This document shows, piece after piece, positions 1 to 8,922 of a stretch of 64,000 nt of DNA. This stretch comes from Dyadobacter jejuensis (lineage in GTDB: Bacteria > Bacteroidota > Bacteroidia > Cytophagales > Spirosomataceae), in NCBI RefSeq assembly GCF_003149085.1, contig NZ_QGDT01000002.1, forward strand, positions 1 to 64,000, written 5' to 3'. The notes below the pieces were generated by a model. The model was not told the DNA's origin. It was given only the letters and a program-made list of their open reading frames with translations, and did not search any database. Position 1 is the stretch's first letter. Every line of letters begins with the position of its first letter. The translations under genes and the position numbers were made by a program.

Positions 1-78
1 TGAACTGAATTTTCTCCTTTTTGCTCTCATAGTTCCACTAATTTAAGATTAAAAATTAAATTTTAACAGTGGCCCTAA

Positions 79-555
79 TTCTGGGGAGTATTATATATTA
101 CGGCAGCTAACGGGAAAGAAAACATAGCTTTAGTAGAGATTAACCATGGTCCTTATTTGGTAAAACCCATTAATGAGGCATTTGATGATGGTCAAAGGCC
201 AATTAACATCCATGCTTCTAATGTAGTTTGGTTAGACTACAAAAATACAAGTTGGGTTAGTTCGAAAAGTAAAGCTGAAATAAGTTTTCTGCTAAATGAT
301 CACGAATACAAAAGTCTCTTCGTTAAACTTCCTAAGGGATATATCGGAACATTCGAAACCAATGGTTCTATTTTGCATTCGGTTGTAATACAAGGCCAAC
401 TGAGTTATGATATGCCACAGGGCCAGGAAACCAAAGTTCTAGATGCTGGAAGTTATTTTGGCTCGACAGAAAATGCTACTCATAAGGTCAAAAACATTTC
501 TAATGGAGCAACTATGCTATATATCAGAACGAACGGTGCCGTATATGTAAAATAA
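79..555 (+). pseudogene. Truncated DUF4437-like cupin protein (C-terminal half)
   Basis: The open frame runs from just after a TAA at 76-78 to a stop at 553-555. The protein-like part (TAANGKENIALVEINHGPYL, then a beta-rich cupin with an HSVVIQGQL strand and a GSYFGS turn) begins upstream of any ATG; the first usable start is a TTG at 157, which would give 132 aa. Family knowledge: DUF4437 proteins carry two cupin domains over about 250-300 aa, and the segment before the TTG looks like the linker between them. I infer that the N-terminal cupin has been lost, with AT-rich DNA at 1-78 in its place. It could still be expressed from the TTG as a single-cupin protein. No metal or substrate can be assigned. 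A convergent terminator follows at 671-706. Confidence 0.5.
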
Positions 556-670
556 AGGGGGCTGCGATCTACCCGCACCATCATTGAGAGTCGGTTTTCC
601 ATCCGAGCAACAGTAGGAATTTACCTAAATTGCTAGTTCTCTCAGGCCCACCCGCACCCCATTTCCAGCA

Positions 671-706
671 TATAGAAAAGCCACCCATTCCGGTGGCTTT
701 TCTATA
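671..706. terminator. Bidirectional terminator between convergent genes
   Basis: A perfect 15-bp inverted repeat (671-685 with 692-706) has a 6-base loop. The arms start AAAAG/CTTTT, so T-rich 3' ends occur on both strands. It lies between the cupin remnant (plus) and the YciF-like gene (minus), and can stop both. Confidence 0.8.
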
Positions 707-727
707 ATTAATATCCAATGAAAATCA

Positions 728-1267
728 CTACTCGTCCCCAGCCTCCTGGTTCACGTAGGTTTCGGCGAGTTCGGTGAGCAGGTGGTCGGTCTCGCCTTCT
801 TCGTCGAGGGTGAGCTGCAACTGCTTGGCGGCATCCTCATAGCCCAGTGTACGGGCTATATTCCGTAAGGTACCGTAAGAGGCCATTTCGTAATGCTCCA
901 CTTTTTGAGCCGCCATGATAAGCCCACAATCGCGCACCATGCTACCATCTTCAGTGTCCGAAATTATCTCGTTGGCCTCTTCAATAAGGCCTTCCATGGC
1001 CGGGCATTTTTTGGTCTTGGCCTTCTCTCCTACCATCTGAAATACCGACTCCAACCGGTCGATATGGCCTTCCGTTTGTTTTTGATGTGTTTCGAAAGCC
1101 TCCTTCAATTCATCGGATGTGGTGTTTTTGGTCATTTTGGTCAGGGCTTTCGAGAGGTTTTTCTCTGCCCAATAGATATCCTGAAGGCCATCTACAAATA
1201 AGGACTTCAACTTTTCGCTGTCTGTAGCGGTGATCTGATTCTTGGCTTTTTTCTTTGAAGTTTTCAT
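728..1267 (-). CDS. Ferritin-like YciE/YciF family protein (DUF892)
   Basis: 179 aa, the usual length for the DUF892/YciF family of ferritin-like four-helix bundles. Family hallmarks visible are the first-helix segment DIYWAEKNLSKAL (around residues 30-42), the HIDRLE segment of helix 2, the EHYEMASYGTLR helix 3 with candidate metal-ligand E and H, and the late EEGETDHLL segment of helix 4. The N-terminus is Lys-rich (MKTSKKKAKN) with no signal peptide, so it should be cytoplasmic. In enterobacteria these proteins are induced by osmotic and stationary-phase stress; an iron or peroxide function is only inferred from the fold. The ATG at 1267 is the only good start. It appears monocistronic, with an AT-rich upstream region holding a small inverted repeat. 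Confidence 0.85.
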   Translation of the reverse strand: MKTSKKKAKNQITATDSEKLKSLFVDGLQDIYWAEKNLSKALTKMTKNTTSDELKEAFETHQKQTEGHIDRLESVFQMVGEKAKTKKCPAMEGLIEEANEIISDTEDGSMVRDCGLIMAAQKVEHYEMASYGTLRNIARTLGYEDAAKQLQLTLDEEGETDHLLTELAETYVNQEAGDE

Positions 1268-1293
1268 AATAAAGTGTGATATTTTGATTTATA

Positions 1294-1314
1294 ATAATCA
1301 ACTGATTTGATTAT
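1294..1314. promoter_or_regulatory. Inverted repeat upstream of the YciF-like gene
   Basis: ATAATCAA and TTGATTAT are perfect 8-bp arms around a 5-base spacer, 27 bases upstream of the minus-strand start codon at 1267. The position fits an operator or a 5'-UTR hairpin. No regulator is identified, and AT-rich palindromes of this size also occur by chance. Confidence 0.3.
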
Positions 1315-1386
1315 AATCTATAAAATACTATGCCAGGTATTCGTAATCAATATTAAATTAAAATAATAATTTGGTATAGTTCGTCT

Positions 1387-1854
1387 TTAGGCCACCACCA
1401 AATAGGCTTGTCTGATTTGCAAATCGAAGGACCTCAACTCTTTCTTGATGCTGGCATCTAACTTTAATAACTGAACATAATGATCCTGGCATATCCTATG
1501 AGAGTCCTCATTAAGTATATTTTCTTCAATGTATTCGTTATAATACCTCAGCAACTCCTGCTGGGTACCATAAATCTGTTGAAGGCCATACTTAATGTCT
1601 GAATACTTTAATGCATTGGTTTCCTGCACATAAATACTCCTCAAATCGCCATCGTCGAAACAATTTCTTGCAGAGTCATAAAGAAACTCGATCTCTTTTT
1701 GGCATAGAACCGAACTTATATGCCCACATGCGCACAACTTACGTAAGGCGGGCGCTACCTCCAGGCGCATCATGGCCAGGAAACGGAGCTCCTGCTTCTT
1801 ATGCATCCTCCAAATCTTTGCGACTTCTAATACAAATTTTTCTTGCTGCCCCAT
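1387..1854 (-). CDS. Hypothetical protein, mostly alpha-helical
   Basis: 155 aa, not recognised. It starts at an ATG (MGQQEKFVLEV) and has no signal peptide or membrane segment. The composition (many K, E, Q, L and Y, few Gly or Pro) suggests a mainly helical, possibly bundle-like protein. A cysteine/histidine cluster LCACGH lies near residues 40-45, with another Cys at about 51; these could bind metal, but the spacing matches no motif I know. It is separated by 137 bases from the treY-malQ stop on the same strand, with a hairpin in between, so it is probably a separate transcript. The protein-like composition and the absence of a better frame support it being real. Confidence 0.55.
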   Translation of the reverse strand: MGQQEKFVLEVAKIWRMHKKQELRFLAMMRLEVAPALRKLCACGHISSVLCQKEIEFLYDSARNCFDDGDLRSIYVQETNALKYSDIKYGLQQIYGTQQELLRYYNEYIEENILNEDSHRICQDHYVQLLKLDASIKKELRSFDLQIRQAYLVVA

Positions 1855-1959
1855 GCCTTTTCAAATTACAGAACTAAAGATGCTGTCCTATTTAAAAAAG
1901 CATACCCAAAATGAGTCTCCCATCAAAAAGGGCCATACCAATCCAAATTCCATGAATTA

Positions 1960-1982
1960 GGGAAGTCGAGGCGAGACTTCCC
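1960..1982 (-). terminator. Hairpin downstream of treY-malQ
   Basis: GGGAAGTC and GACTTCCC form a perfect 8-bp stem with a 7-base loop, starting 10 bases past the treY-malQ stop. On the minus strand it is followed only by a weak TAATTC run, so termination may be inefficient. Confidence 0.45.
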
Positions 1983-1991
1983 CATAGCATG

Positions 1992-4900
1992 TTACCCCCG
2001 GTTATACAATTTTGTCCACACCCTCAGTCTATTTTCCTCTACAACACCTAGCTGGCCTGGCAACAGTCTCCAAGTCCAATTGTCCTGAGTAGAACCTGGG
2101 CGATTCATCATGGCTTCGGCACCCAAGGCAAGTACATCCTGAAGGGGGAGAATGGCCGTCTGAGCGACGGAAGCATATACCAGCCGAACGAAGAGGTCTA
2201 CAATATTTTCGGAGGTTACGTCCTGTCCTATATAGGCACCGATACGTTTCCGAGTCGCCTCATCGATATCCTCTTCAAACCAGCCTTTGGTGGTATTATT
2301 GTCGTGGGTGCCCGAATAAGCGATAAAATTGTTGGAATACTGATGCGGGATATGTGGATTTTGGGCAAAATTAGCATCAAAAGCAAATTGCAGCACTTTC
2401 ATCCCCGGCAAGCCAAAAAGGTCCCTAACCCGGTCTACCTCCGGATTGCTCGCACCCAAATCTTCCGCCACGAAAGGCAGATCGTTGAGGTCGGCCTTCA
2501 CCCTTTCGAAAAATGCGGCCCCAGGTCCTTGGCTCCAGGTGCCTGCCTGGGCGGTCGAACTTCCCCCGGGCACCTCCCAAAAATCGATAAAGGCTCTAAA
2601 ATGATCGATGCGCAGGGTGTCGAAATATTCCTTATTCTTTCTCAATCGTTGTATCCACCACTCGTATTGATTCTCCTGCATTTTTTCCCAATCAAAAACA
2701 GGCATCCCCCAGAGTTGTCCCTGATTCGAAAAGGCATCTGGCGGCACCCCAGCTATGCTGGCTATTTGTCCATCGGCATCTAGCTTAAACAAAGAGGTAT
2801 GTGCCCATACATCCACCGAGTTATAGCTCACATAAAACGGGATATCCCCTAAGAGCTGCACTTGCTTGCCATGAGCATACCGTTGAAGGGCTTTCCATTG
2901 TCTGTCGAAGATATATTGCACCCATTTTTGATATTGCAATGCGTCTTCCTGCTCTATATGTATGTCCTTCCACCCACCTAGGTTATAGTTTTTATATTTA
3001 TCGCTCCATTCGTACCACGGCCGTTCCGACTCCAACTGGCGAATCACCATAAACACGGCGTAGTCATTGAGCCAACCCTCATTTTTGGAGCAGAAGTCCT
3101 TAAAATCCTGCCAACGGGAAGCCGATGCTTTCTTCAGAAAAGAGGCATAGGCCTGCCTTAACAATTCCCCTTTCACGGCTTCTACCGCGGCAAAATCGAC
3201 CTTTCCCAATTGAGGCAGATAAAATTCCTTAAGATTCACATATTCCAGCAAGCCCTCTCTATACAACAGGGCTGGACTTATCAATAAGGGGTTACCTGCC
3301 TGGCTAGAGAGGGTACTATAAGGGGAATGATGCTCCAAAGCCGCTGTGGGGTTTAGGGGTAACATCTGCCAAACAGCCTGGTTACCTTTTGACAAAAAAT
3401 CGATAAAGCCGTAGGCCTCTGGTCCCATATCCCCTATTCCGAAAGGCGCAGCTAGGGAGGTTAGGTGCAGCAATATGCCTGCATTCCGTCTCTTTTCCTG
3501 TTTTTCACCCTTTAAAATGGCCAAAGGAAACCCTTGAAATATATCTCGAACATAAAACCCTGCATCCAGCTGACATTCGGAACCCTGTAGTAAGTGCTGC
3601 CATTGTACCATGGCCGTGTCGGGCCAGCGGACGTAGGTGTCCTTCCAGTCGAAACCTGCCGGCAAGCAAGCTAAGGAATCGGGCTGTTGCGCCAGGTGAA
3701 GCGGTACCACCACTACGATATATCTGTTTTTGAACTCCCGGGCATAGGCCAAAATATGCTGTGCATACGGACCTTCTACCGCTAAGGGTACATAGGTACC
3801 TTCCTCAAAGATCCGGTGATAGTCCTTGCGAACTTGCAGCAACTGTTGCATCAACCAGAGTTTTATCTCTCCGGAGTGTCGACGGTTCCAGAGCGACTCG
3901 ATTCGGATATTGGACTGTGAATGAGCTTCTAGCATCTGATTCCTCAATTCGTAGTCCACAGGACGACGATTGTCTGGGTCTACTAGTGACAGATCCCATA
4001 ACTCCGTTCCCTGATAAATATCCGGTACGCCAGGACAGGTAAATTTCAGGGTAAGCTGTACCAATGAATTTAATATTCCAAAGTCCTCAATCTTCTCTTT
4101 AAAAGGTATTAAAAGTTTATAGTAGGGTCCCTCCTTATCGAGCAATAGCGACACGAAGTCGTCCACTCCCTGCTCGTATTCAGCATTGGGCTTCTCCCAA
4201 TGTGTGAAGCGCTTAGCCTCCCTAAATGCCTTCTTAAAGTAGGCTTTTAGCCGCTCCGGATAGTCGTCTGCCTCTTCCCTACCCATTGGATAGGAGCCGA
4301 CAAGGGTTTGGTAAATAAAGTATTCGTCATTGGCATCGGGACCTATGCCGGGCTCACGGCCTTCGACGATGCTGCGATGAAGGCGCTCTACGAGGCCAAA
4401 CCACTCGGCAGGAACGTCGCTGAGAACGTTAAGCCTAGCCCGCACGTCCTCCCCTCTTTTGGTGTCGTGGGTGGCTGTGGCCGACATACTTCCGGGATAA
4501 TATGCTTGCCGATCCATCATTTTCTGGTGAAAGGCATCGATACTAAGTCCAAAATTGCATACGGAATCGCCAACTTCATTATGAGCGATATAGCGGTTGT
4601 AGGTGTACATCAAGGTATCCTCCACTCCCTTGGCCATAAGAGGCCCTGCCAGTTGCATACAGCGCGAATAGAAGTCGGCCACGCGACGCCTATAGGCAGC
4701 ATCGGCATCTAAGGGACTCACTAACAGGACCATTTCAAGGACTTGTACCGCCTCAGTAAGTGCAGGGTTACTCCCCCTTACGGCATCGAGGAGTTCATGA
4801 ACCTTACACGACTCCTGCTGAGATAGGGGAAATTGTCGGCCATAGTACCGATAAACCGGGCAACGCACCAAAAACTCGGCTAAAGCCTCCTTCACAGACT

Positions 4901-6197
4901 CGGCCATTCCTTTGTGGGTAGTTAGGTCGGTTAGATCGGCCAGCCTATTGAACAAATTCTGCCACTCCCCACCCATATGTTCCTTAAGAATCAACCTTTT
5001 CTTTTGTAAAAGCAATACTTCTGGCTTTTCGCCACTCCCTACGAATCGTTCATAAAATGAAGTAAAGCTATCGGCCTGCTGAGGATCCGTTAAAAGATTG
5101 TTAACCGTCGCCAGAAAATCATATCCCGTTGTTCCCTGTACGGGCCAATTCTCAGGCAGTCCTTCATCCGATTCCAATATTTTTTCGACCACCAGATATT
5201 TCTCCTCGCCCATAAGCTCCCTGAGCCTATGGAGGTAGGCGGTAGGGTCTAGCAATCCATCTATATGGTCGATCCTCAAGCCTATTACCTGCTCCTCTTG
5301 GAGAAGCTCTGCAATTTTTTGATGGTATTTTGTAAACACCTCAGGGTCCTGCATATTGAGGCAGATAAGGTCATTTACTGTAAAAAAACGACGGTAATTG
5401 ATCTGGCTGTTCGTTTTCCACCAAGGCACAAGGGTATAAGCTTGCACCTCCATCAATTGCGGTTCAAAGCCCCCCTCTTTCATCGCCTTTAGCCTATCGG
5501 CGATGAGTTGTTGCTCCCATTCCTGCTGGCTAAGCGCATAGATTTGCATCCTTATTTCATCCCATTGCAAAGCATATCGCTTAAGATCTTCTACCCTTTC
5601 GAGGTCATCTAATTGTTGAGATATTGACCTAAAGGCCTGGTTGCTGGCGAATATGGGATCCTTAAAAAACAATTGGTAGCCAGAAGGCCCCAGGGGAAAT
5701 AAATTTCCCGAATAATCGAAAAACAAGCGTTGGTGTTCATACAGCACCTGAACTTCGTTTTGCTGATAAATTTCCTCCAACGGACGGTCCAAGATGGGCC
5801 ATAGGAGTTTACCACCACAGTGGGGATGTTCCCAATCAATATCAAAAACGGGAGCATATTCCGATCGCCGACCTTTTTCCAGAACATCCAATAGCCATGG
5901 ATTTTGAATACTAAATGCTTGATGATTGGGTACGATATCCTGCAACCATTTCAGATTATGCGCTTTCAACCGTTCTAGCAAGGATGCTAGCTGATCCGGC
6001 GTACCAACCTCGGGATCCAGCTCATCGGGGTTGACCCCGTCATAGCCATGGGCACTGCCTTCCCGGGACTTCAAGATGGGAGAGGCATAAATGGTACAAA
6101 TACCCAAATCGGTTAGATATGGAATGATCTCGTTCAGTTGAGTAAAATCAAACTCCTTTCTTAACTGAATTCTATAGGTGATCTTAGGACTGTTCAT
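1992..6197 (-). CDS. treY-malQ: Fused malto-oligosyltrehalose synthase / 4-alpha-glucanotransferase
   Basis: 1401 aa and two enzymes in one chain. Residues 1 to about 890 are TreY (GH13), which turns the reducing-end alpha-1,4 bond of maltodextrins into an alpha,alpha-1,1 bond: YRIQL start, HGYDG, nucleophile region GLRIDHIDG near 310, VEKIL acid/base region, and the TATHDTKRGEDVRAR motif. Residues from about 903 onward (KRRNAGILLHLTSL) are MalQ (GH77): nucleophile region LRIDHFRAF near 1197, acid/base AEDLG near 1244, and SGTHDNNT near 1298. Both catalytic sets look intact. The ATG at 6197 overlaps the treZ stop by 14 bases, implying translational coupling. MalQ can disproportionate short leftovers back into longer TreY substrates. 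I see no frameshift or stop at the joint, so this is a true fusion and not two adjacent genes. Confidence 0.93.
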   Translation of the reverse strand: MNSPKITYRIQLRKEFDFTQLNEIIPYLTDLGICTIYASPILKSREGSAHGYDGVNPDELDPEVGTPDQLASLLERLKAHNLKWLQDIVPNHQAFSIQNPWLLDVLEKGRRSEYAPVFDIDWEHPHCGGKLLWPILDRPLEEIYQQNEVQVLYEHQRLFFDYSGNLFPLGPSGYQLFFKDPIFASNQAFRSISQQLDDLERVEDLKRYALQWDEIRMQIYALSQQEWEQQLIADRLKAMKEGGFEPQLMEVQAYTLVPWWKTNSQINYRRFFTVNDLICLNMQDPEVFTKYHQKIAELLQEEQVIGLRIDHIDGLLDPTAYLHRLRELMGEEKYLVVEKILESDEGLPENWPVQGTTGYDFLATVNNLLTDPQQADSFTSFYERFVGSGEKPEVLLLQKKRLILKEHMGGEWQNLFNRLADLTDLTTHKGMAESVKEALAEFLVRCPVYRYYGRQFPLSQQESCKVHELLDAVRGSNPALTEAVQVLEMVLLVSPLDADAAYRRRVADFYSRCMQLAGPLMAKGVEDTLMYTYNRYIAHNEVGDSVCNFGLSIDAFHQKMMDRQAYYPGSMSATATHDTKRGEDVRARLNVLSDVPAEWFGLVERLHRSIVEGREPGIGPDANDEYFIYQTLVGSYPMGREEADDYPERLKAYFKKAFREAKRFTHWEKPNAEYEQGVDDFVSLLLDKEGPYYKLLIPFKEKIEDFGILNSLVQLTLKFTCPGVPDIYQGTELWDLSLVDPDNRRPVDYELRNQMLEAHSQSNIRIESLWNRRHSGEIKLWLMQQLLQVRKDYHRIFEEGTYVPLAVEGPYAQHILAYAREFKNRYIVVVVPLHLAQQPDSLACLPAGFDWKDTYVRWPDTAMVQWQHLLQGSECQLDAGFYVRDIFQGFPLAILKGEKQEKRRNAGILLHLTSLAAPFGIGDMGPEAYGFIDFLSKGNQAVWQMLPLNPTAALEHHSPYSTLSSQAGNPLLISPALLYREGLLEYVNLKEFYLPQLGKVDFAAVEAVKGELLRQAYASFLKKASASRWQDFKDFCSKNEGWLNDYAVFMVIRQLESERPWYEWSDKYKNYNLGGWKDIHIEQEDALQYQKWVQYIFDRQWKALQRYAHGKQVQLLGDIPFYVSYNSVDVWAHTSLFKLDADGQIASIAGVPPDAFSNQGQLWGMPVFDWEKMQENQYEWWIQRLRKNKEYFDTLRIDHFRAFIDFWEVPGGSSTAQAGTWSQGPGAAFFERVKADLNDLPFVAEDLGASNPEVDRVRDLFGLPGMKVLQFAFDANFAQNPHIPHQYSNNFIAYSGTHDNNTTKGWFEEDIDEATRKRIGAYIGQDVTSENIVDLFVRLVYASVAQTAILPLQDVLALGAEAMMNRPGSTQDNWTWRLLPGQLGVVEENRLRVWTKLYNRG

Positions 6198-8025
6198 AAT
6201 AGTTGGTGTAAAGTGAGAAAGATTCTGCTGGAACCGTCCATTCCAGACGATTGCTTAGGACTTCAGGACCTTCGTCCGTCCCCCCCCAAGCGTTGTCGCA
6301 GGAGGCGATCAGCTTGTGCCAATTCCCCGAATGATGCGGAAGTGAAATGGGAACCAATTGGTTCGAGAAATTTAAGATCCCTATAACCACCTGGTTTTGA
6401 TACCGCCTTATCACCACCAATACTGGAGCATGCAGCTCCACGCTGCAGGACGGCCCGTCGAGGTGTCGTAAGGCCTCGTGGTGCTTCCTAAGCCTTATCA
6501 ATTGCTGATAATAAGCCAACATCTTTTTGTGTTTGGGCCTAGATAGCAGCTCCCATTCCAATTTGGAATTCATAAAGGTTTCTACGGCAAAAGGGTCCGG
6601 TGGTCGTTCTCCATAAAAATCTTTGAATTCCCTAGCCCTTCCTTCCCGCACTGCCTTTACCAGCTCCACATCCCCATGGTCGATAAAATACTGAAAAGGA
6701 TTAGGCTCGGCATACTCTTCCCCCATAAACAACAAGGGGATAAATGGCGCCAACAGGACCGCTCCTGCCAGGACCCTTTGCATTCCTGGGCTCAACAGTT
6801 TGCTGGTTCGCTCCCCCAGCATTCGATTGCCTACCTGATCATGATTTTGTGAAAATACGACGAATCGCTCTCCTTTGGCTGTAGAGACCTTCCGTCCAAA
6901 ATTCTTTTTCCGGTGTTCCGAATACGCTCCATCGTATACGTAAGCGTCTCGGTAAGCTTTTGCTAGGTGTTCCAATCCATTAAAGTCGGAATAATACCCC
7001 ATTTTCTCCTGGCCACTTGCCACGCGCAATGCATGATGAAACTCATCGACCCATTGGGTGTCCAACCCATAGCCTCCATCTGCCAGCGTATCGGTATAGC
7101 GGGGATCATTGAGGTCCAGCTCGGCAATCAGATAATGACACCGACCCGTTGCTTCCATGAGTGCATCGGTTTGTTGCAGCAGCTCCCTCATGATATGGTT
7201 AGGGCTAAAGTCGACGATAGCATGTACGGCATCGAGGCGCAAAGCGTCGAAATGAAAATGCTCGAACCACATACGTGCATTCTCAAGGAAATATCGACGA
7301 ACCCCATCGCAATAGGCATCGTCATAGTTGACCGCCTTCCCCCATGGGGTTCGATATTTATCTGTAAAATAAGGAGCATATTGAGGAAGATAATTACCCT
7401 CAGGCCCCAAGTGGTTATAGACCACATCGAGGATTACGGCCAGGCCTTTGCAATGGCAGGCGTTCACCAGAGCTTGCAAACGCTGGGCGCCACCATAGGA
7501 GTTTTGAACTGCAAAGGGAAACACGCCGTCGTAGCCCCAATTGCGCCTACCGGGAAACTGCGCTACGGGCATCAGCTCAATGGCTGTAATACCCAGCGCC
7601 TTGAGGTAGTCTAAGCGCTCCAATAGGCCATCGAAGTTACCCTGGGAAGAGAAAGCACCTACATGTACCTCGTAAATAATGTACTCAGAAAGTGGCTTAT
7701 TGGTCCATTTCATGTCGGTCCACGGGAAATCATCAAGGCGCAGGGCCTGGCTAGGACCATGTACCCCATCGGGCTGGCTCCTGGAGGCGGGGTCGGGCAA
7801 CAAGGGTGCTCCATCCAAGCGGAACCAATATCGATCTCCCGGCTTCAATGTTGGCGTTTTCAAATACCAGTACTCCCTATCTACTTGGACTAGGGCCAGA
7901 GGGGCCTCATGGCCTTGTATCGTTAATTCCACAGAAAGAGCCAGCGGAGCCCATAATAGGATTTGGGCATTACCCTGTTGGTCAAAAGTTACCCCAAGAC
8001 TACCTGTATTTTCATTTATTTTCAT
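6184..8025 (-). CDS. treZ: Malto-oligosyltrehalose trehalohydrolase
   Basis: 613 aa from the ATG at 8025 (an upstream TTG at 8040 is possible but less likely). It releases free trehalose from maltooligosyltrehalose made by TreY. An N-terminal CBM48-like domain (about 15-95, LLWAPLALSVEL) precedes the GH13 barrel. Motifs visible are VILDVVYNHLGPEGNYL, the nucleophile region LRLDAVHAI (Asp near 264), the acid/base IAELDLNDPRY (Glu near 300) and SQNHDQVGNR (Asp near 396). The length agrees with the family. It is the first gene of a two-gene operon and overlaps treY-malQ. About 200 bases upstream, the divergent FecI gene starts on the other strand. No dedicated regulator is seen. Trehalose produced here would serve as a compatible solute or reserve. 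Confidence 0.93.
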   Translation of the reverse strand: MKINENTGSLGVTFDQQGNAQILLWAPLALSVELTIQGHEAPLALVQVDREYWYLKTPTLKPGDRYWFRLDGAPLLPDPASRSQPDGVHGPSQALRLDDFPWTDMKWTNKPLSEYIIYEVHVGAFSSQGNFDGLLERLDYLKALGITAIELMPVAQFPGRRNWGYDGVFPFAVQNSYGGAQRLQALVNACHCKGLAVILDVVYNHLGPEGNYLPQYAPYFTDKYRTPWGKAVNYDDAYCDGVRRYFLENARMWFEHFHFDALRLDAVHAIVDFSPNHIMRELLQQTDALMEATGRCHYLIAELDLNDPRYTDTLADGGYGLDTQWVDEFHHALRVASGQEKMGYYSDFNGLEHLAKAYRDAYVYDGAYSEHRKKNFGRKVSTAKGERFVVFSQNHDQVGNRMLGERTSKLLSPGMQRVLAGAVLLAPFIPLLFMGEEYAEPNPFQYFIDHGDVELVKAVREGRAREFKDFYGERPPDPFAVETFMNSKLEWELLSRPKHKKMLAYYQQLIRLRKHHEALRHLDGPSCSVELHAPVLVVIRRYQNQVVIGILNFSNQLVPISLPHHSGNWHKLIASCDNAWGGTDEGPEVLSNRLEWTVPAESFSLYTNYYEQS

Positions 8026-8234
8026 AGCCTGTATGTTCAACTACATCCGATTAACACTAGCGAAACTATTTTAAAGGGTCCCGTTAATAATATTGTACCA
8101 AGGAGATGGCACTCAGTCGAAAAAGGGAAATTTTATAGAGAGAAATGGATTTACAAGCAAGATAAAAGTAGAAATATACTTAAAATTTCAACAAATATTT
8201 ACAAATTGCACATCCATCCTTTTCATTTGCCCTC

Positions 8235-8840
8235 ATGAAACAGCATCCTTATTCAGGTGATGAAAGCCTATGGCTCGACTTCCAGTCGGGCAGTGAGCTG
8301 GCCTTGACCCAATTAATGGATCAATATATTGAACCCATGACCTATTATGGAAGGAAGCTTTCGCGCAACGACGATTTGATTCAGGATTGTATCCAGGAAA
8401 CGTTTATTGAGATTTGGCAGTACCGCCAAAGCCTAAAGGCCCTTCAAGAAATAAGACCATACCTGCTTACCTGCCTGAGAAGGAAGATAGGCAAGGCGAT
8501 AAAAAAGGATAACCACATATCCCTGGAAGAGAATCCTCCCACGTTGACCTTTGAGTTGGACTTCTCCATAGAGGATCGTCTCGTCAAAAACGAGGAAGAA
8601 ACGCAACGCTTACAAGAACTCAACCGTCATATCAATAGCTTATCGAAGCGGCGAAAAGAAATAATCTACCTTAAGTTCTATCAAAATCTAAGCAACGAGG
8701 AAATTGCCCAGATCATGGGAGTTCGCTACCAAACCGCCACTAATTTACTTCATGAGGCCATCAGCTCCCTTCGCGAACTAATCCCCTCCAAATCAATCCT
8801 TTCGCTCCTATACACCTGGGGCTATTTATTCGCACATTAA
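8235..8840 (+). CDS. FecI-type ECF sigma factor
   Basis: 201 aa, sigma-70 family, extracytoplasmic-function type. Region 2 is seen around residues 20-90 (DLIQDCIQETFIEIWQYRQ), and region 4 lies at about 130-185 with LSKRRKEIIYLKFYQNLSNE and a helix-turn-helix EIAQIMGVRYQTATNLL. It should direct RNA polymerase to the SusC operon downstream. The next gene encodes FecR, and the following SusC has the STN signalling domain, giving the complete transenvelope regulation set. The ATG at 8235 is clear; the AT-rich region upstream is shared with divergent treZ. The C-terminus ends shortly after region 4, as usual for Bacteroidota ECF factors. Confidence 0.9.
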   Translation: MKQHPYSGDESLWLDFQSGSELALTQLMDQYIEPMTYYGRKLSRNDDLIQDCIQETFIEIWQYRQSLKALQEIRPYLLTCLRRKIGKAIKKDNHISLEENPPTLTFELDFSIEDRLVKNEEETQRLQELNRHINSLSKRRKEIIYLKFYQNLSNEEIAQIMGVRYQTATNLLHEAISSLRELIPSKSILSLLYTWGYLFAH

Positions 8841-8922
8841 TATTTTCTAAAAAAATATTATAAAAAACAGTATAAAGTCAACATAGCGTTCCTACTGGGT
8901 ATGAATAGCTCAATTGACTTTG

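Noticed and set aside
4308-4712. 134-aa plus-strand frame inside treY-malQ
   Set aside because: Antisense to the conserved TreY region (TATHDTKRGED); no independent coding evidence.
1992-6197. Two genes (treY and malQ) joined by an assembly error
   Set aside because: The frame reads through the linker near 3490 without stop, the linker is protein-like, and such fusions are plausible in Bacteroidota.
6967-7614. 215-aa plus-strand frame inside treZ
   Set aside because: It lies antisense to clear GH13 motifs of treZ and has no family features; it is a shadow of the real gene.
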